Shown: one piece after another, positions 1-8,488 of the stretch
Numbering within the stretch: position 1 is the first letter of the stretch
How the letters are laid out: each line of letters begins with the position of its first letter
Source of the DNA: Umezawaea beigongshangensis
Lineage (GTDB): Bacteria; Actinomycetota; Actinomycetes; Mycobacteriales; Pseudonocardiaceae
DNA: 64,000 nucleotides
Direction of reading: 5' to 3'
Assembly (NCBI RefSeq): GCF_016464305.1
Contig: NZ_JAEIOJ010000008.1
Span: 175,191-239,190, forward strand
Program-made: the position numbers and the translations under genes
The notes under the pieces: generated by a model
What the model was told of the DNA's origin: nothing
Database searches by the model: none
The model's input: only the letters and a program-made list of their open reading frames with translations

Positions 1-60
1 CCGACCTGCTGGCCCCTCCCCCCCCGCCCGCTCCCCCCCGGGGCCCTGTCACCCAACCCA

Positions 61-119
61 CCCCCCCCCCGGGGTGGGGGGGGGGGGGGGGGGCCGCCCC
101 CCCCCCCCCCCCCCCCCCC
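61..119. repeat. G/C homopolymer tract at the window edge
   Basis: This short stretch is almost purely homopolymeric: ten C, four G, a T, then 18 G (76-93), CC, G and 23 C (97-119). It encodes nothing credible. It could be a true low-complexity or structured region upstream of the sigma-factor gene. Runs of this length are also typical of consensus errors or no-signal base calls, so the exact length should not be trusted. Confidence 0.85.
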
Positions 120-499
120 ACCCCGGGCTCCGTGGAGCTCGCGAACACCGTCGGGTCCCGGTCGCCCGGCGTCGTGACCGCGACGACCGTCCGCGCTCTC
201 GCGGACCGGGAGCGTCACCCGACGAATCCGCACGGCGTGCCCGCCGTCCGGCTTTCCCGCGCCGCCGCGCCGGTGACGGACTCCGGGAGCCACGACGTCC
301 GCCGGGAGCGGCCGTGCACCGCGCGCCCCGCACCCGGACGTCCTCCGCCGGCTCCCGCGGGGCGCTGACGCGGGACGAACCGCCGCTGTCGTCGTCGCGG
401 ACACCGGGGCTTGCGCGCCCGCGCGCCGGTTTGTTGTTATCGCCTGCACGCCGGGCCGTCTCCTGCGCGGAAGCACGAGAAGTGACGAGAGAGGTCGAC
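120..499. other. Upstream region without a supported gene
   Basis: The reading frame of the sigma-factor gene stays open through this stretch. The upstream translation is Arg/Pro-rich low-complexity sequence resembling no protein, and the only well-placed start with a purine-rich leader is at 500. No convincing promoter hexamers were identified. Confidence 0.5.
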
Positions 500-2392
500 A
501 TGCGGACACCGCAGGAGCCGGGCGTCGCGACGGTGGTCGCCGCGCGCGAGGGTGACCAGCGCGCCCTGGACGAACTGGTGGCGGGATACCTGCCGCTGGT
601 CTACAACGTCGTCGGGCACGCCCTCAGCGGGCACGCGGACACCGACGACGTGGTGCAGGAGACGATGCTGCGCGCCGTGCACGGCCTGTCCGGCCTGCGC
701 GACCCGGCCAGCTTCCGCTCCTGGCTCGTCGTGATCGCGATGAACCAGGTGCGCGACCGGCACCGCGAGCACCTGCACGCGCCCGTCGGCGACGACGCGC
801 TGGCGGACCTGGCCGATCCCGGCGCGGACTTCGTCGACCTGACGATCGTGCGGCTCCAGCTCTCCGGCCAGCGGCGCGAGGTCGTCGAGGCCACCCGGTG
901 GATCGGCGAGGACGAGCGCGAGCTGCTGTCGCTGTGGTGGCTGGAGGCCGCCGGACGGCTGACGCGCGCCGAGGTCGCCGAGGCGGTCGGTCTCTCGCCG
1001 CAGCACACCGCCGTGCGGGTGCAGCGGATGAAGGCTCAGCTGGACGCGGCGCGCACCGTCGTGCGGGTGCTGCGCCACACCCCGCGCTGCCCCGGACTGG
1101 ACGACGTGGTCTCCGACTGGGACGGCCACCCCAGCGCGCTGTGGCGCAAGCGGATCGTCCGGCACAGCAGGGAGTGCGCGCGCTGCGAGCGGGCGTTCAC
1201 CGACCTCGCCGCGGTGGAGGGCCTGGTGGCGCGACTGCCGCTCGTGCCCGTCCCGCTCGGCCTGGAGGTCCTGCCGCTGCCCGCCGACCCGGCCACGCTC
1301 ACCGGGATCGCGGCGCAGGGCACGGCGGTCCGGGGGACGACCCACGGTCAGCTCACGGGGTTCGCGAAGTTCTGGGCGTCCTCGGCCGCCAAGCCGATCG
1401 CGGCGGCAGCGGCGGCGGCCGTCGTCGCGGGCGTGGTCGTGGTGGTTCCGCTGGTGAGGCAGGACGACGTGGCCACGGCTGCGGCCCCGCTCACCACGGC
1501 GTCGATCCCGTCCGCGCCACCGGCCTCGTCGCAACCGGTCAGCACCTCGCCCAGCGCGACGAGCAGCAGCAGCCCCGCGCCGGCGAGCACCACCACGCCC
1601 GTTCCCGCGACGACGCAGGCGCCCGTCGTGGCCGCGCCGCCGGTGCGGCCGGTGGCCCGGTCGGCGAAGAAGGGCGTCAGCACGTGGCACTTCGACGGCG
1701 TCACGAGGGCGATCGGCGACGTCGGCGCGGGCTGGTACTACAACTGGGCGACCAACCGGGAGAACGTGGCCGCGCCGGACGGCACCGAGTACGTGCCGAT
1801 GATCTGGGGCGCGAAGACGGTCACGCGGGCGAACCTGGACACCGCGCGGCGCGAGGGCACGACGCTGCTGGGCTTCAACGAGCCCGACCTGGCCGAGCAG
1901 TCGAACATGAGCGTGGAGCAGGCGCTGGAGCTGTGGCCGCAGCTCCAGGCCACCGGGATGCGCCTGGGCAGCCCGGCCGTGGCCCACGGCGCCGACACCC
2001 CCGGCGGCTGGCTCGACCGGTTCCTCTCCGGCGCGAAGGCGCGGGGGTCGCGGGTCGACTTCATCACCCTGCACTGGTACGGCTCGGACTTCAGCGCGGC
2101 GGCGGTGGGACACCTGAAGAACTACCTGGAGGCCGTGCACGCCCGCTACGGCTTGCCGATCTGGGTGACCGAGTACTCCCTGATGGACTTCTCCGGCGGC
2201 TCGGTCCGCTACCCCACCCAGTCCGAGCTGGCCGCGTTCGCCCGCGACTCCAGCGCGATGATGGAGGGACTGTCCTACGTGGAGCGCTACGCCTGGTTCG
2301 CCCTCCCGGCCGACAAGCCGGGCACGGGCCTCTACCTGCCGGGCGGCACCCCGAACGCGGTCGGCGAGGCCTACCGCTCGACCACGAGTTGA
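500..2392 (+). CDS. ECF sigma factor fused to zinc-finger, TM segment and GH128-like domain
   Basis: A 630-aa protein. Residues 26-93 form sigma-70 region 2 and about 130-185 region 4. An anti-sigma-like zinc motif HxxxCxxC follows (H222, C226, C229), then an Ala/Val-rich transmembrane segment (298-318), a Ser/Thr/Pro linker (325-395) and a C-terminal Asl1-like/GH128 glycoside hydrolase domain. The hydrolase has the FNEPD motif (E461) and a second Glu in VTEYS (E558), the expected acid/base and nucleophile of clan GH-A. The ATG at 500 follows a purine-rich GAGAGG. The predicted topology puts the sigma domains in the cytoplasm and the hydrolase outside, so the protein may sense beta-glucan directly. 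Domain assignments are from motifs; the signalling role is inference. The stop codon lies inside a 22-nt repeat array. Confidence 0.85.
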   Translation: MRTPQEPGVATVVAAREGDQRALDELVAGYLPLVYNVVGHALSGHADTDDVVQETMLRAVHGLSGLRDPASFRSWLVVIAMNQVRDRHREHLHAPVGDDALADLADPGADFVDLTIVRLQLSGQRREVVEATRWIGEDERELLSLWWLEAAGRLTRAEVAEAVGLSPQHTAVRVQRMKAQLDAARTVVRVLRHTPRCPGLDDVVSDWDGHPSALWRKRIVRHSRECARCERAFTDLAAVEGLVARLPLVPVPLGLEVLPLPADPATLTGIAAQGTAVRGTTHGQLTGFAKFWASSAAKPIAAAAAAAVVAGVVVVVPLVRQDDVATAAAPLTTASIPSAPPASSQPVSTSPSATSSSSPAPASTTTPVPATTQAPVVAAPPVRPVARSAKKGVSTWHFDGVTRAIGDVGAGWYYNWATNRENVAAPDGTEYVPMIWGAKTVTRANLDTARREGTTLLGFNEPDLAEQSNMSVEQALELWPQLQATGMRLGSPAVAHGADTPGGWLDRFLSGAKARGSRVDFITLHWYGSDFSAAAVGHLKNYLEAVHARYGLPIWVTEYSLMDFSGGSVRYPTQSELAAFARDSSAMMEGLSYVERYAWFALPADKPGTGLYLPGGTPNAVGEAYRSTTS

Positions 2393-2442
2393 GCGTTCAG
2401 GCACGGTGAGTTGAGCGTTCGGACACCACGAGTTGAGCGTTC
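2386..2442 (+). repeat. 22-nt tandem repeat array A (3 copies)
   Basis: Three copies of the core GAGTTGAGCGTTC start at 2386, 2408 and 2430, an exact 22-nt period. The first copy contains the TGA stop of the sigma/hydrolase fusion. The array lies between that gene and the terminator shared with the convergent GH16 gene. Confidence 0.9.
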
Positions 2443-2448
2443 CGGACA

Positions 2449-2489
2449 CGCGAAAGCCCCCGGCCTCCTGCGGGCCGGGGGCTTTCGCG
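2449..2489. terminator. Bidirectional hairpin terminator
   Basis: A perfect 17-bp inverted repeat (2449-2465 with 2473-2489) and a 7-nt loop sit between two convergent genes. The arms contain GAAAGCCC/GGGCTTTC, giving a short T run on both strands. Confidence 0.9.
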
Positions 2490-2500
2490 TCGGTGCTCGC

Positions 2501-3781
2501 TCAGGCGCGCGGAGCGGTCCACTTCTGGTTGGCGTTGCCCGAGCAGGTCCAGATCTGGAGCCTGGTCAGGTCGGCCGAGGACTGGCCCGTCGCGTCCACG
2601 CACTTGTTCGCCTGCGGGTTCACGATGTCGTTCGCACCGCTGTAGACCCACTTCTGGGCGGCACTGCCGTTGCAGTCCCAGAGCTGGAGCTTCGCACCGT
2701 CGGCGGTGGAGCCGTTGGGCACGTCCAGGCACTTGCCGAGAGCGCGCACGGAGCCGTCGGTCGCCCAGGTCCACTTCTGCGCGGCAGAGCCGTTGCACGA
2801 GTACAGCTGCACGGCCGTGCCGTTGGCGGTGCTCGCGGCGTTCACGTCGACGCACTTGCCGCCGATGCCGGCGATCTGCCCGGTCGGACCGGTGGCGCCA
2901 CCGCCACCGGAGGTGTCGGTGACCCGGATGTAGTCGACCACGAGCTGCTGCGGGAACTGCGTGCTGCCGTCGGGGCTGCCCGGCCAGTCACCGCCGACCG
3001 CGAGGTTCAGGATCATGTAGAACGGCTTGTCGAACACCCAGCGGTCGCCGCCGAGGTCGGCGGGGGTGCGGGTCTGGTAGACGTTGCCGTCGACCGACCA
3101 GCTGATCCTGTTGGGCGACCAGTCGACCGCGAAGGTGTGGAACGCGTCGGCGAACGCCTGCCCGCCCGGCAGGGTGTAGCCCGCGCCGACGCCCTCGGCG
3201 CCGGAGTAGCCGGGGCCGTGCAGCGTGCCGTGCACGGTGCCGGGCTCCTTGCCGACGTTCTCCATGATGTCGATCTCACCGCTGTTCGGCCAGCCGACGC
3301 TGCCGATGTCGGTGCCCAGCATCCAGAACGCGGGCCAGATGCCCTGCCCGCGCGGCAGCTTCATGCGGGTCTCGAAGCGGCCGTAGGTCTGGGTGAACGT
3401 CTGCGCCGTGGAGAACTTGGCCGACGTGTACTCGCACTTGCCGAACCAGCAGTCGTACCCGGCGGGGTTCTCCCGCTTCGCCGTGATGACCAGGTTGCCC
3501 TGGCCGTCGAGCGCCGCGTTCTTGGTGCCGTCGGTGTAGTACTGCCGCTCGTGGTTGCCCCAGCCGTTGGTCCCGTTGCCGATCTCGTGCTTCCAGCGGG
3601 AACCGTCGACGCCGGAACCGGCCGGTCCGTCGAACTCCTCGGTGAACGTGGCCGCCGCCGCGGAGGCCGTGTTGGTCTCCGCGTCGCGGAGACCGACGAA
3701 GGCCGTGGCCCCGACGATCAGGGCCGCGACGGCGACGGCGTACGCCACGCGCGACCTGCGCGCCGTTGTCTGCTTCGACAT
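2501..3781 (-). CDS. Secreted GH16 endo-beta-glucanase with C-terminal ricin-type CBM13
   Basis: A 426-aa preprotein with an N-terminal signal peptide (basic n-region, hydrophobic core at about 12-30, Ala-rich cleavage area near 43). The GH16 catalytic domain carries the signature GEIDIMENV (nucleophile E169, D171, acid/base E174), as in bacterial laminarinases. A Gly-rich linker leads to a ricin B-type beta-trefoil (about 301-426) with three QKW repeats. The ATG at 3781 follows GAGAGG; the frame stays open upstream but lacks a better start. Family knowledge points to beta-1,3- or mixed-linkage glucan hydrolysis outside the cell. It is divergent from the GH2 gene at 4213 and shares a terminator with the sigma-factor/GH128 gene, which also has a glucan-type domain. 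Confidence 0.93.
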   Translation of the reverse strand: MSKQTTARRSRVAYAVAVAALIVGATAFVGLRDAETNTASAAAATFTEEFDGPAGSGVDGSRWKHEIGNGTNGWGNHERQYYTDGTKNAALDGQGNLVITAKRENPAGYDCWFGKCEYTSAKFSTAQTFTQTYGRFETRMKLPRGQGIWPAFWMLGTDIGSVGWPNSGEIDIMENVGKEPGTVHGTLHGPGYSGAEGVGAGYTLPGGQAFADAFHTFAVDWSPNRISWSVDGNVYQTRTPADLGGDRWVFDKPFYMILNLAVGGDWPGSPDGSTQFPQQLVVDYIRVTDTSGGGGATGPTGQIAGIGGKCVDVNAASTANGTAVQLYSCNGSAAQKWTWATDGSVRALGKCLDVPNGSTADGAKLQLWDCNGSAAQKWVYSGANDIVNPQANKCVDATGQSSADLTRLQIWTCSGNANQKWTAPRA

Positions 3782-4212
3782 GTGGTGCTCGCCTCTCGTG
3801 CAGGGAAGGTGCGGTCGCGCCCGCTCGGCCCGGCGCGGTGCAGGGGAGGCCGGGACGGCGGGTGGCGCGACCGCGCCGGTGGCGACACCACCCGAAGGGG
3901 TGGTGATCTCGATGCGGTGCAAACCCTGACTCACGGAATGCGCTTCGGTCAAGCCGTGCGCGGAATTTGCGATCGTGATCTGCGCGAGATAATCAGCGGC
4001 GAAAAACCGTTATCCACCGACACCCCCGCGGTCGTACCGGGAAATTGCATTCGCACAGCACCCGACCAGGTGTGATGCGGTTGAAGACCGAGTGATCGGG
4101 CACGCTGCGACAACGAGGTCACTTCCGGTCGATCCGTTGACCGGGCATCGGCGGCGGGACTACGGATGAGGTGCGTCTCCAGCGACAACGACGTCCCCTG
4201 CGAGGAGCCACG
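3782..4212. other. Divergent intergenic region between GH16 and GH2 genes
   Basis: About 430 bp with no supported gene. A locally AT-richer patch lies at 3955-4060. A promoter-like pair facing the GH2 gene is at 4137-4166. No copy of the LacI-type operator found at 8616 was seen here. Confidence 0.6.
4137..4166 (+). promoter_or_regulatory. Putative sigma-70 promoter of the GH2 gene
   Basis: TTGACC (4137-4142) and TACGGA (4161-4166) are separated by 18 nt, about 47 nt upstream of the ATG at 4213. The assignment is by consensus only. Confidence 0.4.
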
Positions 4213-6504
4213 ATGGTCACAACCCCGGCGCGGCGATCACCCGCCGCGCTTCTCCTGCTCGTCACCGCACTCCTGCTGGTTCCCCTGGCGCAGCCCGCGG
4301 CCGACGCCGTGGAGCCCTGGCGACCGGGCACACCTCCCCTCAGCACGCCGTGGACCTCGCAGGTGGGTCCGGCGAACGCGCTGCCCGAGTACCCGCGTCC
4401 CCAGCTCACCCGGCCCGACTGGCAGAACCTCAACGGCGTCTGGGAGTGGGCGCCCGCGTCGGCCGGTGAGCAGCCGCCGATCGGCCGCGCGCTCGACCGC
4501 TCGATCCTCGTGCCCTACCCGGTGGAGTCCGCCCTGTCCGGCATCCAGGAGCACCACGACCGCATGTGGTACCGGCGGGCGTTCGCGGTGCCCGACTCGT
4601 GGGCGGGACGGCGGGTGAAGCTCAACTTCGGCGCGGTGGACTGGCAGGCCGACGTGTGGGTCAACGGCACGAGGGTCGGCGGCCACACCGGTGGGTACAC
4701 CGAGTTCTCCTTCGACGTCACCCCGCAGCTGCGCGCCGGGTCCAACGAGATCGTGGTGGGCGTGTTCGACCCGACCGACGCGGGCGGTCAGCCCGTCGGC
4801 AAGCAGCGCCTGTCCCCCGGCGGGATCTTCTACACCGCGTCCTCCGGCATCTGGCAGACCGTGTGGCTGGAGCCGGTCGCGACCGCCCACGTGACCAGGC
4901 TCGACATCACGCCCGACGTGCCGGGCAACCGGGTGAACGTGATCGTGCGCGCCACCGGCGGCGCGACCGCGACCGTCGCCGTCAGCACGGCCGCCGGCGT
5001 GGTCGGCACCGCGAGCGGCGCACCGGGCAGCACCATCTCCGTGCCCGTCCCGAACGCGCGGCTGTGGTCGCCGGACGACCCGTTCCTCCACGACCTGCGG
5101 GTCACCCTGACCGGCGGTGACGCGGTCGGCGGCTACTTCGGGATGCGCTCGGTGGGCCTCGGGGTGGTCGACGGCGTGCTCCGGCCGCTGCTCAACGGAC
5201 GGTTCGTGTTCCAGATGGGCACGCTCGACCAGGGCTTCTGGCCCGACGGCCTGCACACCGCGCCCACCGACGCGGCGCTGCGGTTCGACGTCCAGGCGCA
5301 CAAGGACCTCGGGTACAACACGATCCGCAAGCACGTCAAGGTCGAACCGGCCCGCTGGTACCACTGGGCCGACCGGCTGGGCGTGCTCGTGTGGCAGGAC
5401 ATGCCGTCGATGACGACCACCCGCGCGCCCGACGCCGCGGCGAGGAGCAACTTCGAGTCCGAGCTGCGCCAGGTCGTCGACCAGCTCCGCAGCACGACCT
5501 CCGTCGTGCAGTGGGTGCCGTTCAACGAGGGCTGGGGCGCCTACGAGCCCGCGCGGATCGCGAACCTCGTGAAGGGCTGGGACCCGTCGCGGCTGGTGAA
5601 CAACAACTCCGGGCGCAACTGCTGCGGCAACGTCGACGGCGGCAACGGGGACCTGGTCGACGACCACACCTACGTGGGGCCCGGCGACACCGTCCGGCCC
5701 ACGGCCACGCGCGCGGCCGTGCTCGGCGAGTACGGCGGCCTGGGCCTGCGCGTCGCCGGGCGCGAGTGGAGCCCCGGCAACGGCGGCAGCTACGAGATGG
5801 AGCCCGACGGACCGAGCCTGGAGAACCGCTACCTCGGCCTGCTGTCGCAGGTGCAGCGGCTGATCACCAGCAACGGCCTGTCCGCGGCGATCTACACCGA
5901 GATCACCGACGTGGAGAACGAGGTCAACGGGCTCTACACCTACGACCGCGCGGTCCTCAAGGTGAACGGGACGCGGCTGCGGGACGCGCACCGGGCGCTG
6001 CTGGCCGGGACACCGGTCTACGGGCGGGCGGCCGTGCCGGTCGGCGAGCTGCGGTCGTTGCAGGTCACGACGCCGGGCTTCACCGACCGCTACGCGCGCC
6101 ACCAGGACGGGCGCGGCCTCACCGAGCACGTGGACGCGGCCAGCTCCGCCCTGCTCAAGGCGGACGCGACGTGGCGGCTCGTGCCGGGGCTGGCCGACTC
6201 CTCGTGCACGTCGTTCGAGTCGCGCAACTTCCCCGGCGAGTACCTGCGGCACCGCGACTGGGCGGTGCACCGGGAGCGCGACGACGGGTCGGCGCTGCTG
6301 CGCGGGGACGCGACGTGGTGCGCCCGGCCCGGCCTGACCGGTTCGGACGTGTCGTTCGAGTCGCTCAACCACCCCGGCAGGTTCCTGCGGCACGTCGACG
6401 CGCGGCTGTGGCTCGCGGACAACAGCGGCAGCGCCCCGCAGCACGCCCCCGCCTTCTACGGGCAGGACGCGACCTGGCGCCTGGCGGCACCCTGGGCGCC
6501 CTGA
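4213..6504 (+). CDS. Secreted GH2 family glycosidase with C-terminal AbfB-like (CBM42) domain
   Basis: A 763-aa preprotein with a signal peptide (Leu-rich core at about 12-24). The GH2 architecture is N-terminal jelly-roll (about 60-220), immunoglobulin-like domain, then TIM barrel. FNEGW carries the acid/base (E439) and LGEYGG the nucleophile (E506). Residues from about 618 to the end hold beta-trefoil repeats of the SFES-N-PG-(E/R)-(Y/F)-LRH type, characteristic of arabinofuranose-binding AbfB domains. The start at 4213 follows GAGGAG. It is probably an exo-glycosidase on plant cell-wall side chains (beta-galactosidase, glucuronidase or mannosidase activity cannot be separated by eye). It is divergent from the GH16 gene. 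Confidence 0.88.
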   Translation: MVTTPARRSPAALLLLVTALLLVPLAQPAADAVEPWRPGTPPLSTPWTSQVGPANALPEYPRPQLTRPDWQNLNGVWEWAPASAGEQPPIGRALDRSILVPYPVESALSGIQEHHDRMWYRRAFAVPDSWAGRRVKLNFGAVDWQADVWVNGTRVGGHTGGYTEFSFDVTPQLRAGSNEIVVGVFDPTDAGGQPVGKQRLSPGGIFYTASSGIWQTVWLEPVATAHVTRLDITPDVPGNRVNVIVRATGGATATVAVSTAAGVVGTASGAPGSTISVPVPNARLWSPDDPFLHDLRVTLTGGDAVGGYFGMRSVGLGVVDGVLRPLLNGRFVFQMGTLDQGFWPDGLHTAPTDAALRFDVQAHKDLGYNTIRKHVKVEPARWYHWADRLGVLVWQDMPSMTTTRAPDAAARSNFESELRQVVDQLRSTTSVVQWVPFNEGWGAYEPARIANLVKGWDPSRLVNNNSGRNCCGNVDGGNGDLVDDHTYVGPGDTVRPTATRAAVLGEYGGLGLRVAGREWSPGNGGSYEMEPDGPSLENRYLGLLSQVQRLITSNGLSAAIYTEITDVENEVNGLYTYDRAVLKVNGTRLRDAHRALLAGTPVYGRAAVPVGELRSLQVTTPGFTDRYARHQDGRGLTEHVDAASSALLKADATWRLVPGLADSSCTSFESRNFPGEYLRHRDWAVHRERDDGSALLRGDATWCARPGLTGSDVSFESLNHPGRFLRHVDARLWLADNSGSAPQHAPAFYGQDATWRLAAPWAP

Positions 6505-6564
6505 GCAGGCACTACGACGTGGCCCCGGCGGTCGTCCGGGGCCACGTCGGCGATACTGACCTGC

Positions 6565-7164
6565 ATGGCGATCGTGTCGCGCGGCTTCCGCGGCCGGCCG
6601 AGCAGCGAGGACAAGCCGCTGCCGCCCGGCCAGTACCTCACGCAGGACTTCCCCGTCCTGTCCGCAGGGCCCACTCCCAAGATCGACCCGGAGCGCTGGA
6701 GCTTCACCGTCACCACCGAGACCGGTGAGGACACGTCGTGGTCCTGGCGGGAGTTCCAGGCCCTGCCGATGGAGACCCCCACGGTCGACATCCACTGCGT
6801 GACGAAGTGGTCCAAGTTCGACACCACGTGGAGGGGCGTCTCGCTGGACACCCTGCTCGCGGGCGTCGACACGGCTGCTGACCACGCGCTGGTGCACTCC
6901 TACGGCGGGTACACCACCAACCTGCCGCTGGAGGACCTGCTCGACGGGCAGGCGTGGCTGGTCCACTCCTACGACGGCGAGGAGCTGCACCCCGAGCACG
7001 GCGGTCCCGTCCGGCTGCTGGTCCCGCACCTGTACTTCTGGAAGTCGGCGAAGTGGGTGCGCGGCATCCGGCTGCTGCTGGAGGAGGAGCAGGGCTTCTG
7101 GGAGAACGTGGGCTACCACGACCACGGCGACCCGTGGCGCGAGCAGCGCTACCAGGGCGACTAG
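6565..7164 (+). CDS. Sulfite oxidase-like molybdopterin oxidoreductase
   Basis: A 199-aa soluble protein made of a single molybdopterin-binding domain of the sulfite oxidase/MsrP superfamily. The conserved IHCVTKW segment contains Cys78, the expected molybdenum ligand. It lacks a dimerisation domain, a haem domain and a Tat signal, so a cytoplasmic location is likely. A -10-like GATACT (6552-6557) ends 7 nt before the ATG with no ribosome-binding site, suggesting a leaderless transcript. It overlaps by 1 nt the flavin reductase gene downstream, which probably supplies its electrons. The substrate is unknown. Confidence 0.85.
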   Translation: MAIVSRGFRGRPSSEDKPLPPGQYLTQDFPVLSAGPTPKIDPERWSFTVTTETGEDTSWSWREFQALPMETPTVDIHCVTKWSKFDTTWRGVSLDTLLAGVDTAADHALVHSYGGYTTNLPLEDLLDGQAWLVHSYDGEELHPEHGGPVRLLVPHLYFWKSAKWVRGIRLLLEEEQGFWENVGYHDHGDPWREQRYQGD

Positions 7165-7907
7165 TGGCGACCACCCGCACCCCGGTGAAGATGACGTGGC
7201 GCGTCGCCACCGTCGCCGGGTTCCGCGACGAGACGCCGGCGGCCCGCACGCTCGAGCTGGACGTCCCCGGCTGGCCGGGGCACCTGGCCGGGCAGCACGT
7301 GGACGTGAAGCTGACCGCCGAGGACGGCTACAGCACCCAGCGCAGCTACTCCGCGGCCGCGCCCGCCGACGGCGAGCGGATCGAGCTCACCGTGCAGCGG
7401 GTGCGCGACGGGGAGGTGTCGCCCTACCTGACCGAGGTGGCCGAGGTCGGCGACCAGGTCGAGGTGCGCGGGCCGATCGGCGGCTGGTTCGTCTGGCGGC
7501 CGGAGGACACCGCGCCGGTGCTGCTGGTCGGCGGCGGCTCGGGGATCGTGCCGCTGATGGCGATGATCCGGGCCCGCCGCGCGGCGGGCAGTCTCGTGCC
7601 GTTCCGGCTGATCGTGTCGGTGCGCACGCCCGAGGACCTGTACTACGCCGACGAGCTGCGCGTGCCCGACCCCGGTGTGGACGTGACGGTCCTGCACACC
7701 CGCTCCGCGCCGGAGGGGTCGCGCAGGCCGCCGGGCCGGATCGGGGTGGCCGACGTGAACACGCACGGCTGGCCCGCGGTGCTGGAGCCGACGTGCTTCG
7801 TGTGCGGTCCGACCGGGTTCGTGGAGACCGCGGCCGACGTGCTGGTCGCGCTGGGCCACGACCCGCGCCGCGTGCGCACGGAGCGGTTCGGTCCGAGCGG
7901 GTCCTGA
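7164..7907 (+). CDS. Ferredoxin-NADP reductase-type flavoprotein partner
   Basis: A 247-aa protein of the FAD/NAD(P)-binding ferredoxin reductase superfamily. The FAD-binding RxYS motif lies within QRSYSAA, followed by the nucleotide-binding GGGSGIVPL and the C-terminal CGPTGF. No 2Fe-2S cysteine cluster is present. The GTG at 7164 overlaps the TAG of the preceding gene (TAGTG), so translation is probably coupled. An ATG at 7191 would shorten it by nine residues. Together with its neighbour it forms a two-gene electron-transfer unit in which this protein likely moves reducing equivalents from NAD(P)H to the molybdoprotein. Confidence 0.88.
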   Translation: MATTRTPVKMTWRVATVAGFRDETPAARTLELDVPGWPGHLAGQHVDVKLTAEDGYSTQRSYSAAAPADGERIELTVQRVRDGEVSPYLTEVAEVGDQVEVRGPIGGWFVWRPEDTAPVLLVGGGSGIVPLMAMIRARRAAGSLVPFRLIVSVRTPEDLYYADELRVPDPGVDVTVLHTRSAPEGSRRPPGRIGVADVNTHGWPAVLEPTCFVCGPTGFVETAADVLVALGHDPRRVRTERFGPSGS

Positions 7908-7912
7908 CCCGC

Positions 7913-8488
7913 TCAGCCGGCGACGACGGTGCCGACGTGCAGCAGCGGTTCGCCCACGTCGGCGCCGCACGTCCGGTTCGCGTCGGGCAGGAACAGCGCA
8001 ACGGTGTCGCCCGGCGGGTAGATCCGCAGCCCGCCGGTGTCCACGACCCGGCACTCCTGCGCGGGGTGGGGCGCGAAGCTGGTGATCAGCAGCGGCGCGG
8101 CGGCCGTCTCCCCCGGACCCAGCCGCACCGGCGCGCCCACTTCCCCGTCGCGCGCGGCGGCCGGGCCGATCTGCTGGCCGTTCTCCCCGGTCACGAAGGA
8201 CACGCCGGGAAATCCCACCATCGTGCAAGTGCGGTTCCCCGTGTTGGTGAACACGACGGCCGTGGCGAGGCCGCCCGTGCCACCGCTCTGCTCGCCGAGG
8301 GCGACCGACAGCTCGGCCGCGTGGCAGGTCTCGTCCAGCGGGGCGGAGGAGGTGGACGGCGCGGCGACCGGTTCGGCGGAGGGCGTGGGCGCCGGGGACG
8401 GGGACGTGGTGCCCCGCGAGGCGCGCTGGTAGCCGTCGCACCCGGCCAGCAGCAGCGCGGTGACCACGAGCAGCGCGGTCGTGCGCAT
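7913..8488 (-). CDS. DUF4232-type secreted lipoprotein
   Basis: A 191-aa lipoprotein precursor. A hydrophobic signal (TTALLVVTALL) ends in the lipobox LAGC with the acylated Cys near residue 17. A Ser/Thr/Pro-rich tether (about 25-55) follows, then a beta-rich domain with four cysteines and the FTNTGNRTC-type pattern of actinobacterial DUF4232 proteins. The ATG at 8488 is preceded by GGAGGAG and GAGGGGG. Its role is unknown; family members sit on the outer face of the membrane. It is convergent with the flavin reductase gene (5-nt gap). Confidence 0.85.
   Translation of the reverse strand: MRTTALLVVTALLLAGCDGYQRASRGTTSPSPAPTPSAEPVAAPSTSSAPLDETCHAAELSVALGEQSGGTGGLATAVVFTNTGNRTCTMVGFPGVSFVTGENGQQIGPAAARDGEVGAPVRLGPGETAAAPLLITSFAPHPAQECRVVDTGGLRIYPPGDTVALFLPDANRTCGADVGEPLLHVGTVVAG

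Noticed and set aside
74-499. N-terminal extension of the sigma-factor gene
   Set aside because: The frame is open but the translation is Arg/Pro-rich low complexity, includes the homopolymer block, and the ATG at 500 gives the normal sigma-domain start.
4237-7125. Long minus-strand frame (about 960 codons) opposite the GH2 and molybdoprotein genes
   Set aside because: It is Val/Arg/Gly/Pro-rich with no domains, the usual shadow of GC-rich third positions; the plus strand encodes recognisable enzymes.
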